A stretch of DNA of 13,823 nucleotides, from the NCBI GenBank assembly GCA_946186175.1, contig CAMHMG010000059.1, positions 1-13,823 on the forward strand, given 5' to 3'. Below are positions 1-6,531 of this stretch, piece after piece. The notes below the pieces were generated by a model that was not told the DNA's origin, ran no database searches, and worked only from the letters and a program-made list of their open reading frames with translations. The number at the start of each line of letters is the position of its first letter. Position 1 is the first letter of the stretch. The translations under genes and the position numbers were made by a program. Source of the DNA: an uncultured Clostridia bacterium (GTDB taxonomy: Bacteria; Bacillota; Clostridia; Lachnospirales; Lachnospiraceae).

Positions 1-785
1 GAGGATTAGTAGCTATTTCAGCTATAGCAATAGTTGTATTCTTAGCTGTATGGACTTACAGAGATGCTGACAGCAGAGGAATGATGGCTGTTTTATGGAC
101 AGCATTGGTTATTCTGGTTCCCAGTTTTATAGGTTTTATTATTTATCTTGTTGTCAGAACTGATAATAATAAGATTACATGTGCCAACTGTAATACAAAA
201 GTTAATTCAAACATAAAGTTCTGTTCTAATTGCGGAATGGAATTAAAACCTGCAGACATAGACATTGATAAACAGGAGGCCTTCAAAAACAGTCAGAAAA
301 AACTGCTTATCGGTATATTTACATCACTTGGAATCACAATTGTATGCAGTATAATGATGATAGTATCATTTATTATAGGCGGCCTTCAGGTTGCAAAGAA
401 GGCTGTAGATTATACAAAAGATATTGATGTTAATGAGATCACAAAAGATGTTACTGATGCACTTACTGATATTGACAAGGCATTTGGCAATGAGGATTTC
501 AATGTTAAGGTTAATGACAATGAAGTTGTAATTACAGGTGATGATGGCGAGGAGATTATTAGTGTAGATAGTGATTCAAATGAAGTTAATATTAACGGTA
601 AAGAATTGCGTAAGTATATCAAAGATATTGGCGGAGATGTAGATATCTCGGATGAGGACATAAAAAAGGTTGAAGATGAGATCAATAAAGCTATCAAAGA
701 TAATAATAGTGTTAATATTGGTGATGAGATTAATAAAGCGATAAATGATAGCACCGAGACAGAAGAAAATAGAAACAACAACTAA
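1..785 (+). CDS. Membrane-anchored zinc-ribbon protein (5' end outside window)
   Basis: The reading frame is open to the left edge (first full codon at position 3), so the ATG at 81 is internal and the gene is 5'-truncated by the window. The visible 260 residues begin with a hydrophobic helix, then a short charged stretch (TYRDADSRG) and a second helix (about residues 30-50). A C-x2-C-x10-C-x2-C zinc ribbon follows (Cys 60, 63, 74, 77 of the visible part), then a third hydrophobic helix (about residues 98-126). The last ~130 residues are highly acidic and Asp/Asn/Lys/Ile-rich, with repeated DEIxKAI-type segments, probably an extracytoplasmic or cytoplasmic helical tail. Zinc ribbons of this type are common in small Firmicutes membrane proteins of unknown role. 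I do not recognise a specific function. It is followed after 20 bp by another small membrane protein gene, likely co-transcribed. Confidence 0.8.
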   Translation, partial: GLVAISAIAIVVFLAVWTYRDADSRGMMAVLWTALVILVPSFIGFIIYLVVRTDNNKITCANCNTKVNSNIKFCSNCGMELKPADIDIDKQEAFKNSQKKLLIGIFTSLGITIVCSIMMIVSFIIGGLQVAKKAVDYTKDIDVNEITKDVTDALTDIDKAFGNEDFNVKVNDNEVVITGDDGEEIISVDSDSNEVNINGKELRKYIKDIGGDVDISDEDIKKVEDEINKAIKDNNSVNIGDEINKAINDSTETEENRNNN

Positions 786-805
786 TACGAAAGGATGTGT
801 TTTGT

Positions 806-1027
806 ATGTTTACAATTATGTTATTTATTGTATTATTAATAGCTGTTTTAATAAAAATATTGGTATTTGCTCTCAAGGCTGCATGGGGTATAAGCAAGAT
901 TTTGCTTACAGTTGTTTTACTACCGGTAATAATGATAGCTATGGCATTAACAGGATTTATATCAATAGCAATAGCTGCGCTGTTAATTATTGGGGTTATT
1001 TCAATAATCGCTGGCGTTATTGCTTAG
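806..1027 (+). CDS. Small hydrophobic membrane protein, unknown function
   Basis: A 73-residue, almost wholly hydrophobic protein with two or three predicted membrane helices (about residues 2-22, 30-48 and 50-72) and very few charges. I chose the ATG at 806. The AAGGA at 790-794 lies 11 bases upstream of it, whereas the in-frame GTG at 797 would be only 2 bases from the same ribosome binding site. The gene sits 20 bp after the zinc-ribbon gene and just before a terminator, so the two probably form the end of one transcript. A longer ORF in another frame across the same region (745-1149) runs through the terminator and is judged a shadow. No family recognised; function unknown. Confidence 0.6.
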   Translation: MFTIMLFIVLLIAVLIKILVFALKAAWGISKILLTVVLLPVIMIAMALTGFISIAIAALLIIGVISIIAGVIA

Positions 1028-1033
1028 GTTTAG

Positions 1034-1073
1034 AAGCTTCTTCGATGTTTAATCGGAGGAGCTTTTTTCTTTC
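1034..1073 (+). terminator. Intrinsic terminator after small membrane-protein genes
   Basis: A 13-bp stem (1034-1046 with 1052-1064, two G-U pairs) closes a 5-base loop (GTTTA). The 3' arm runs directly into a T-rich tract (six T at 1063-1068, then CTTTC). It lies 6 bp after the stop codon at 1025-1027. Confidence 0.9.
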
Positions 1074-1122
1074 ATTGCAATTATATATTCTTCAAGGTAT
1101 AATAAGACGTAATTTTCTAAAC

Positions 1123-1150
1123 TTGAAATTGCTTTTGCTTAAATTATAAT
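1123..1150 (+). promoter_or_regulatory. Predicted sigma-A promoter of miaB
   Basis: TTGAAA at 1123-1128 and a perfect TATAAT at 1145-1150 are separated by 16 bp. The site lies between the preceding terminator and the miaB start at 1189, giving a leader of roughly 30 bases. Seen by motif only. Confidence 0.65.
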
Positions 1151-1188
1151 ATATATTAATACAACATATTTTTACGAAAGGATTTAAA

Positions 1189-2610
1189 ATGTCATTTAAT
1201 AATCAAATTACCAGCGAAGAAGAATCAATTAGACAGAAAGAGATAATGGAACGCTTAAAGGGGCGTATTGCAGATATATCGAAGGGACTTGGCAGACCTC
1301 TTACATATTGCAGCATTTGTTTCGGGTGTCAGATGAACGCCAAGGACAGCGAGAAGTTAGAAGGTATACTTGAAACTATTGGTTATGTGAGAACGGAAAG
1401 CGAAGATTGTGATTTTCTTATAATGAATACATGTACTGTAAGGGAGAATGCTAACCTGCGTGTATATGGAAGACTGGGGCAGCTCAAAAAATATAAGAAA
1501 AAGAATCCTCACATGATGATCGCTCTTTGCGGCTGTATGATGCAGGAAAGCTTAGTGGTAGAGAAGATTAAGCAAAGTTATCGTCATGTTGATATAATTT
1601 TCGGTACCCATAATGTATTCAAACTTGCTGAACTTATAGAAACCAAGCTCGATACGCAGAGCATGGTGATCGATATATGGGAAGGTACTTCAGAGATCGT
1701 TGAAGATCTTCCGAGTGAACGCAAATATGATTTCAAATGTGGTGTCAATATCATGTTTGGATGTAATAATTTCTGTACTTACTGTATTGTTCCTTATGTG
1801 CGCGGAAGGGAAAGATCTAGAAGACCGGAGGATATCATCAAAGAAATCAAGGAATTAGTGGCTGATGGGGTTGTCGAGGTTATGCTTCTTGGTCAGAATG
1901 TTAATTCCTATGGTAAGAATCTTGATCCGCAGATATCTTTTGCTGAATTATTGAAACAGGTAGAGCAGATAGAGGGGCTTAAGCGAATCAGATTCATGAC
2001 TTCCCATCCTAAGGATCTTTCAGATGATCTTATTGAGGTTATGGCTAATTCTAAGAAGATATGTCGACACCTTCATTTGCCATTTCAATCAGGAAGCAGT
2101 AAGGTTCTTAAGGATATGAACCGCCATTACACCAAAGAGCAGTATCTTGAGCTTGTAGATAAGATTAAGACTGCAATGCCTGACATATCGCTTACAACGG
2201 ATATAATTGTTGGTTTTCCTACTGAGACAGAGGAGGATTTCAAGGAGACTCTCGATGTGGTAAGAAAAGTAAGATATGATTCCGCATTTACCTTCATTTA
2301 TTCTAAGAGAACAGGCACTCCGGCAGCCAGTATGGAATTTGCCTCTACGGATGAAGAGATCAGAGAAAGATTTGATATGCTTTTAAATGAAGTACAGGGA
2401 ATAGCTAAGGAGACTTGTGCAAGATTTGAGGGTACTATTCAGAAAGTATTGGTTGAAGGTGTTAACGAGCAGGATGCTTCGCTTGTAACAGGCAGATTAT
2501 CTAATAATCTTCTTGTTCATTTTCCGGGAACTCCTGATATGATAGGCAAGTTTGTGAATGTTAAGCTTGCAAAAGCGATGGGATTCTATTATATGGGAGA
2601 AGCAATGTAA
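1189..2610 (+). CDS. miaB: tRNA-2-methylthio-N6-dimethylallyladenosine synthase MiaB
   Basis: A 473-residue radical-SAM methylthiotransferase that adds the 2-methylthio group to N6-isopentenyladenosine at position 37 of tRNAs reading UNN codons. The N-terminal UPF0004 domain carries the three auxiliary-cluster cysteines in their usual settings: C47 (FGCQMNAKDSEKL), C82 (NTCTVRENA) and C116 (GCMMQE). The radical-SAM triad C192-x3-C196-x2-C199 (GCNNFCTYCIVPYVRGRE) follows. The last ~65 residues match a TRAM RNA-binding domain. The VRGRE and GQNVNSYG motifs fit MiaB better than RimO or MtaB. The first ~40 residues form a charged extension, as is usual in Clostridia. The start is supported by GAAAGGA at 1176-1182, six bases upstream. 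It has its own promoter, and no convincing terminator follows before the B12 leader. Confidence 0.95.
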   Translation: MSFNNQITSEEESIRQKEIMERLKGRIADISKGLGRPLTYCSICFGCQMNAKDSEKLEGILETIGYVRTESEDCDFLIMNTCTVRENANLRVYGRLGQLKKYKKKNPHMMIALCGCMMQESLVVEKIKQSYRHVDIIFGTHNVFKLAELIETKLDTQSMVIDIWEGTSEIVEDLPSERKYDFKCGVNIMFGCNNFCTYCIVPYVRGRERSRRPEDIIKEIKELVADGVVEVMLLGQNVNSYGKNLDPQISFAELLKQVEQIEGLKRIRFMTSHPKDLSDDLIEVMANSKKICRHLHLPFQSGSSKVLKDMNRHYTKEQYLELVDKIKTAMPDISLTTDIIVGFPTETEEDFKETLDVVRKVRYDSAFTFIYSKRTGTPAASMEFASTDEEIRERFDMLLNEVQGIAKETCARFEGTIQKVLVEGVNEQDASLVTGRLSNNLLVHFPGTPDMIGKFVNVKLAKAMGFYYMGEAM

Positions 2611-2652
2611 TTATACTTGACATTATTATATGCTTGATAAGGTTTATTGAGG

Positions 2653-2681
2653 TTGATAATTACAAACTGATGTGTTATAAT
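2653..2681 (+). promoter_or_regulatory. Predicted promoter of the cobalamin operon
   Basis: TTGATA at 2653-2658 and perfect TATAAT at 2676-2681 with the ideal 17-bp spacer. Transcription would begin near 2688, just before the riboswitch aptamer. This is the only good promoter I see for the genes from 3089 rightwards. Confidence 0.75.
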
Positions 2682-2699
2682 TTGTCGTCGAAATGAATA

Positions 2700-2925
2700 T
2701 GTAGCATTTAGGTGTCGGAATAATCATATATTGATGCATGATTAGTTCCGGTGAAAAGGGAAACAGGTGAGAATCCTGTACGAACTCGTCACCGTAATTA
2801 GGGAGTAGAAGCCGATATATCACTGGGCAACCGGGAAGATGGCGGATATGATGATCTTCAAGTCGGGAGACCTGCCTAAAGGCTGTACGGAAACTGATGT
2901 TTCAGACCACGAGTAATTGGTTGTA
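2700..2925 (+). promoter_or_regulatory. Cobalamin riboswitch (aptamer)
   Basis: This leader carries the hallmark conserved blocks of the cobalamin riboswitch in order. There is AGGTGTCGGAA near 2710, then GGTGAAAAGGGAAACAGGTG around 2750-2769 and GAGAATCCTG after it. CACTGGGCAACCGGGAAG is at 2821-2838, and the B12 box AGTCGGGAGACCTGCC is at 2861-2876. The loop sequence ACTCG (2784-2788) is the exact complement of CGAGT (2910-2914). The latter sits in the loop of a small hairpin (ACCA 2906-2909 with TGGT 2918-2921), as expected for the L5-L13 kissing interaction that joins the aptamer to the expression platform. By family knowledge, binding of adenosyl- or other cobalamins switches the operon off. 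The boundaries are approximate. Confidence 0.95.
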
Positions 2926-2974
2926 CGTTTGAGAATGTAGGAGTATTTCATATGTTCTACAATCCTTTTGTGTG

Positions 2975-3010
2975 CAAACCCTTACCTTTTTGGCGGAGGG
3001 TTTTATTATT
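2975..3010 (+). terminator. Riboswitch-controlled intrinsic terminator
   Basis: AAACCCT (2976-2982) pairs with AGGGTTT (2997-3003), with weaker inner pairs ending in CC/GG around a T-rich loop. TTTTATTATTTG follows. It lies between the aptamer and the first gene, where a transcriptional OFF switch would be. The upstream GTTTG at 2927-2931 is complementary to CAAAC at 2975-2979, which covers the 5' arm of the terminator, and TGTAG (2936-2940) can nest with CTACA (2957-2961). These make a plausible antiterminator. The pairing scheme is my inference. Confidence 0.75.
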
Positions 3011-3060
3011 TGTTGTCCATACATGGTTTCTGACATATATAATTACTACTTACATTTAAT

Positions 3061-3085
3061 GGCAGTCCTTACTGCCGAAGGAGGA
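3061..3085 (+). promoter_or_regulatory. Hairpin and alternative pairing at the cbiK ribosome binding site
   Basis: A perfect 6-bp hairpin, GGCAGT (3061-3066) with ACTGCC (3071-3076) and loop CCTT, sits just before the strong ribosome binding site AAGGAGG (3078-3084). The overlapping TCCTT (3066-3070) is complementary to AAGGA (3078-3082). The first fold would leave the ribosome site free and the second would mask it. Pairing is seen in the sequence; a regulatory role is inferred. Confidence 0.35.
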
Positions 3086-3088
3086 AAC

Positions 3089-4342
3089 ATGAAGAAAAAA
3101 GTAACAGTTTTATTAATGGCAGCATTAATGGGTACATTCTGTTTATCAGGATGTGGCAGCAGCGAGGATACGAATGCAACTGATTCTCAAACAGAAGATA
3201 ATGAAGAAAGCACATCCGAAGAGGCTTCTGACACAGAGGAAGCTGCTGAGACTGAAGAAGGAGAAAATGATGATAAGAAAGCTGCTGATGAGGTGGCTGC
3301 ATTAATCGATGCTATATATGTTCAGGAAAGAACTGACGATACAGACAAACAGTGCGAAGATGCAAAAAATGCATGGGATGCATTGACAGATGAACAGAAA
3401 GAGCTTGTAGAAGGTGAGGAAGCTGATCCGGATTATTTTGGTAGAGATACAGGTGATGCATCCAAGGATGATGCCCGTAATCAGGATGAAATCGGTGAAA
3501 ATGAAATCCTCGTAGTAAGCTTCGGTACATCATTTAATGACAGCCGTATAGCTGATATTAAGGGAGTTGAAGATGCATTACAGGAAGCTTATCCTGACTG
3601 GGCTGTGAGAAGAGCCTTCACTGCACAGATCATCATCAATCATATACAGGCAAGAGATGACGAAAAGATTGATAATGTGAACCAGGCTCTTGACCGTGCA
3701 GTAGAAAATGGTGTTAAGAATCTTGTTGTTCAGCCGACACATTTAATGCATGGTGCAGAATATGATGAACTTATTGAGGCTGTAGAGGCTTATAGTGATA
3801 AATTTGATTCTGTTAAGGTTGCTGAGCCGTTACTTGGCGAGGTGGGTTCGGATGAAGATTCAATTAATGATGACAAGAAAGCTGTTGCCGAAGCTATCAC
3901 AGGCGAAGCGGTTAATGTTGCAGGCTATGATAGCCTTGATGCTGCTAAGGAAGACGGTGTTGCATTTGTATTCATGGGACATGGAACATCACATGCAGCT
4001 AAGGTTTCATACAGCCAGATGCAGTCACAGATGAAGGATCTTGGTTATGAGAATGTATTCATAGGAACAGTAGAGGGAGAACCGGAAGATACAGCTTGTG
4101 AAGCAGTTATTCAGAAGGTTACAGAAGCAGGATATAAGAAGGTAATTCTTCGTCCATTAATGGTTGTTGCAGGAGATCATGCTAATAACGATATGGCAGG
4201 CGAAGATGATGATTCATGGCTTAGCATGTTCAATGCATCAGGCAATTTTGACAGTGTTGATACACAGATTGCCGGTCTTGGTGAGATAGAAGCAATTAAG
4301 AAGCTTTATGTTGATCATACTAAAGCAGCTATTGAACAGTAA
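3089..4342 (+). CDS. cbiK: Exported lipoprotein sirohydrochlorin cobaltochelatase, CbiK family
   Basis: A 417-residue lipoprotein. The signal peptide is M1-KKK followed by a hydrophobic stretch and lipobox LSGC with Cys22. An acidic Ser/Glu/Asp linker (about 23-66) follows. Then comes a small helical segment (about 67-108) with an AKNAWDALTDEQKELV signature resembling helical modules in Gram-positive surface proteins. The CbiK domain occupies about 139-417. It keeps the family motifs: VVSFGTSFNDSR at its start, MGHGTSH with the metal-ligand His298, GTVEG with Glu329, and GDHANNDMAG with His364. In characterised CbiK proteins these two His and one Glu hold the metal. The enzyme inserts cobalt into sirohydrochlorin, or another metal into a tetrapyrrole. 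Salmonella CbiK is cytoplasmic; an exported form (CbiKp) is known in Desulfovibrio. The ATG at 3089 is chosen over the upstream in-frame start at 2972 because of the ribosome site at 3078-3084, the signal peptide, and the terminator lying within the upstream extension. It is the first gene of the riboswitch operon. Confidence 0.88.
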   Translation: MKKKVTVLLMAALMGTFCLSGCGSSEDTNATDSQTEDNEESTSEEASDTEEAAETEEGENDDKKAADEVAALIDAIYVQERTDDTDKQCEDAKNAWDALTDEQKELVEGEEADPDYFGRDTGDASKDDARNQDEIGENEILVVSFGTSFNDSRIADIKGVEDALQEAYPDWAVRRAFTAQIIINHIQARDDEKIDNVNQALDRAVENGVKNLVVQPTHLMHGAEYDELIEAVEAYSDKFDSVKVAEPLLGEVGSDEDSINDDKKAVAEAITGEAVNVAGYDSLDAAKEDGVAFVFMGHGTSHAAKVSYSQMQSQMKDLGYENVFIGTVEGEPEDTACEAVIQKVTEAGYKKVILRPLMVVAGDHANNDMAGEDDDSWLSMFNASGNFDSVDTQIAGLGEIEAIKKLYVDHTKAAIEQ

Positions 4343-4354
4343 TTTCAATAGCTG
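4326..4354 (+). repeat. Perfect 11-bp hairpin spanning the cbiK stop codon
   Basis: CAGCTATTGAA (4326-4336) is perfectly complementary to TTCAATAGCTG (4344-4354) across a 7-base loop containing the cbiK stop codon (4340-4342). No T tract follows, so it is not a normal terminator. It may stabilise or process the mRNA between cbiK and the next gene. Confidence 0.6.
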
Positions 4355-4387
4355 AATAGATGTCGGTAATTTAGTATTGAGGTTATT

Positions 4388-5329
4388 ATGAGAAAAAAGA
4401 GAACATTATTAGGAATATTATTGTTGTCGATCATTATGATCAGCGGTTGTTCAGGCGGCGAGATTAAAAATGCATCTTCAGGAGCGACAACTCAGGTTAG
4501 TGTTTCAGAAAAAGATGAAACTGAAGATAGTGATAAATCGGAAGATAATGCAGCAGATAATAGCGAGGCTGTCACCTCATCAGAGAATGCAGAAATTCTT
4601 CAGGATGGTGTATATACTGTAGATTTCAATACAGACAGCTCAATGTTTCATATTAATGAGACTTGTGATGGTAAGGGAACCTTGACGGTTGAAAATGGTG
4701 TTATGACTGTACACATTACTCTTGCCTCTAAAAAAATCACTAATCTCTATCCGGGACTTGCTGAGGATGCGTCAAAAGATGGGGCTAAGCTGTTAGAGCC
4801 TACAATCGATACTGTAACGTATAGTGATGGAGCTACAGAAGATGTCTATGGTTTTGATGTTCCGGTTCCGTACTTGAATAAGGAATTCGATCTTGCATTA
4901 ATTGGTACTAAGGGTAAATGGTATAACCATAAAGTTTCTGTCTCTAATCCCGAACCTGCAAGTGGCGAGGGTGATGAGAGCGCTCATACATATGCTTTCT
5001 CTGATCTGGAAGACGGTAACTATACGATAGAGCTTACCTTCGAAGGAGGAAGTGGCAAGGCTAGTATATCTTCTCCCACAGCAATCAAAGTATCAGAGGG
5101 GACCGTGACCGCAACCATAGAGTGGAGCAGCCCCAACTATGATTACATGCTTGTAAATGATGAGAAATATTTACCTGTTAACACTGATGGGAATTCGACC
5201 TTTGAAATCCCGGTTCAGTTCTTTGATAAGCCAATGACTGTGATCGGTGATACTGTGGCTATGAGTAAGCCGCATGAAATTGAGTATAATATTATATTTC
5301 ATTCCGATACATTGACCGAATCAGAATAA
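4388..5329 (+). CDS. Surface lipoprotein with two NEAT-like repeats, putative corrinoid or tetrapyrrole capture protein
   Basis: A 313-residue predicted lipoprotein with lipobox ISGC (Cys21), then an acidic Ser/Asp/Glu linker (about 22-70). Two related beta-rich repeats follow, at about 73-187 and 209-306. Both open with DGxYT[VI], have a glycine-containing strand (GKGTL / GKASI), a V-x2-G-x-[MV]-T strand, and a late F-[DE]-[IV]-PV segment followed by [ND]K and an IG[TD] turn. Their size and strand order resemble NEAT-type domains, which bind haem in Gram-positive surface proteins; this fold call is my inference. Repeat 2 has aromatic residues in WSSPNYDYML that could face a ligand. It lies between cbiK and the importer binding protein in a B12-riboswitch operon, so capture of corrinoid or a related tetrapyrrole is the natural hypothesis. 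The ribosome site GAGG (4379-4382) lies 5 bases before the ATG. Confidence 0.7.
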   Translation: MRKKRTLLGILLLSIIMISGCSGGEIKNASSGATTQVSVSEKDETEDSDKSEDNAADNSEAVTSSENAEILQDGVYTVDFNTDSSMFHINETCDGKGTLTVENGVMTVHITLASKKITNLYPGLAEDASKDGAKLLEPTIDTVTYSDGATEDVYGFDVPVPYLNKEFDLALIGTKGKWYNHKVSVSNPEPASGEGDESAHTYAFSDLEDGNYTIELTFEGGSGKASISSPTAIKVSEGTVTATIEWSSPNYDYMLVNDEKYLPVNTDGNSTFEIPVQFFDKPMTVIGDTVAMSKPHEIEYNIIFHSDTLTESE

Positions 5330-5342
5330 GAGGTAACGGATA

Positions 5343-6503
5343 ATGGGAAGATACAAAACAATAATAACAATATTAATGTTTTTGATAGGACTGTTGGGGC
5401 TTCCAGGCTGTAACAGTCCTTCTTCCGATTATACAGATAATATCCAGGATAATAACTCACAGTTATCACTTGTTTATGAAAGCAGCATGGAACTTCAATA
5501 TGCCGAGAATTTCACAGTGGACTATTATCAGGGTGGATATGTTATAATGACAACAATAATTGATGGTCAGAGATTTCTAATAGTTCCGGAGGGGAAAGAT
5601 ATTCCTGATGATTTGGACGAAGATCTTATTGTATTAAAACGTCCGATCAAAGATGTTTATCTGGTTGCCTCAGCTGTTATGGATATGTTTGGTGAATTAG
5701 ACGGACTTGATGCCATAACATTTTCCGGTCAACCGGAAGATAACTGGTATGTTGAAAAAGCAAAAGAAGCAATGGCGGGGGGCGATATTCTATATGCCGG
5801 CAAATACAGTAAACCGGATTATGAATTGCTTGTCTCTAAGGGTTGTACACTTGCAATAGAAAATAAAATGATCTCACACTCACCGGAAGTTATTGAGAAG
5901 CTCAAAGATTTTGATATTCCTACTCTTATAGAGTATTCAAGCTATGAATCCCATCCTTTGGGAAAAGTGGAATGGGTCAAGTTTTTTGGAGCTATGCTTG
6001 GAAAAGAAGATAAAGCCCTTGAGATATTCGATCAACAGGCTGCGATCTTAGATAAGGTGAAAACTGATGAAAAGATCGATAAGACTGTTGCATTCTTTTA
6101 TGTAACCTCTAACGGACTGATCTCCGTCAGACAATCCAATGATTATATACCCAAAATGATTGATATTGCCGGTGGAAAATATATATTTGAGGATCTTGGT
6201 GATCCTGAGAATAAACGATCAACAGTTAATATGCAGGTAGAGGAGTTTTATAATGGTGCTAAGGATGCTGACTACCTGATATATAACAGTTCAATAGATG
6301 GAGGCATAACTAATATCAATGAACTTGTTGATAAATGTGAGGTGCTTGCAGATTTCAAAGCTGTTAAGGATGGTAATGTGTGGTGTACCACTAATGATAT
6401 GTATCAGCAGTCACTGTCAATAGGTTACATGATAGAGGATATTCATGCCATGATAAGTGACAGAAGCGAAGAAGAAATGCACTATCTTTTTCAATTGCAA
6501 TAG
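5343..6503 (+). CDS. btuF: Corrinoid ABC importer substrate-binding lipoprotein (BtuF-like)
   Basis: A 386-residue lipoprotein with lipobox LPGC (Cys23). The body from about residue 55 matches the class III periplasmic binding protein fold used for siderophores, haem and vitamin B12. One lobe includes IVLKRPIKDVYLVASAV and YAGKYSKPDYELLVSKGC (the common 'pEallalkPDlvi' type segment). A linking helix region follows (PTLIEYSSYESHPLGKVEWVKFFGAMLGKEDKA), and then the second lobe, ending with a WCTTNDMYQQS stretch. In Gram-positive cells the protein would be tethered outside the membrane and deliver ligand to the permease encoded just downstream. Substrate assignment to corrinoids rests on the riboswitch and the cob genes, not on residues. 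The start has AAGAGG about 9 bases upstream, and the gap after the preceding gene is 13 bp. Confidence 0.85.
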   Translation: MGRYKTIITILMFLIGLLGLPGCNSPSSDYTDNIQDNNSQLSLVYESSMELQYAENFTVDYYQGGYVIMTTIIDGQRFLIVPEGKDIPDDLDEDLIVLKRPIKDVYLVASAVMDMFGELDGLDAITFSGQPEDNWYVEKAKEAMAGGDILYAGKYSKPDYELLVSKGCTLAIENKMISHSPEVIEKLKDFDIPTLIEYSSYESHPLGKVEWVKFFGAMLGKEDKALEIFDQQAAILDKVKTDEKIDKTVAFFYVTSNGLISVRQSNDYIPKMIDIAGGKYIFEDLGDPENKRSTVNMQVEEFYNGAKDADYLIYNSSIDGGITNINELVDKCEVLADFKAVKDGNVWCTTNDMYQQSLSIGYMIEDIHAMISDRSEEEMHYLFQLQ

Positions 6504-6531
6504 TGTAGAAAGACGAGGTGTTGTTACAATT

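Noticed and set aside
410..781. Reverse-strand ORF opposite the zinc-ribbon gene (and similar antisense ORFs at 9469-9837 and 11284-11652)
   Set aside because: Ser/Ile/Leu-rich antisense shadows of conserved + strand genes, with no ribosome sites or family resemblance.
745..1149. 134-residue ORF on the + strand overlapping the small membrane protein gene
   Set aside because: It overlaps the end of the zinc-ribbon gene, runs through a strong terminator hairpin, has no ribosome binding site and has unlikely composition. The hydrophobic frame at 806-1027 with a ribosome site is the better call.
2601..2635. AT-rich hairpin over the miaB stop codon as a terminator
   Set aside because: AAGCA-(A)-TGTAAT can pair with ATTATATGCTT, but the stem is weak, has a bulge and a 13-base loop, and no T tract follows.
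2972..3088. 39-residue N-terminal extension of the CbiK-like protein
   Set aside because: It would be translated across the riboswitch terminator, and it places a normal lipoprotein signal peptide in mid-protein. The ATG at 3089 has a strong ribosome site.
6457..6531. Upstream in-frame ATG for the btuC permease
   Set aside because: It lies inside btuF, has no ribosome site, and would add polar residues before the first membrane helix.
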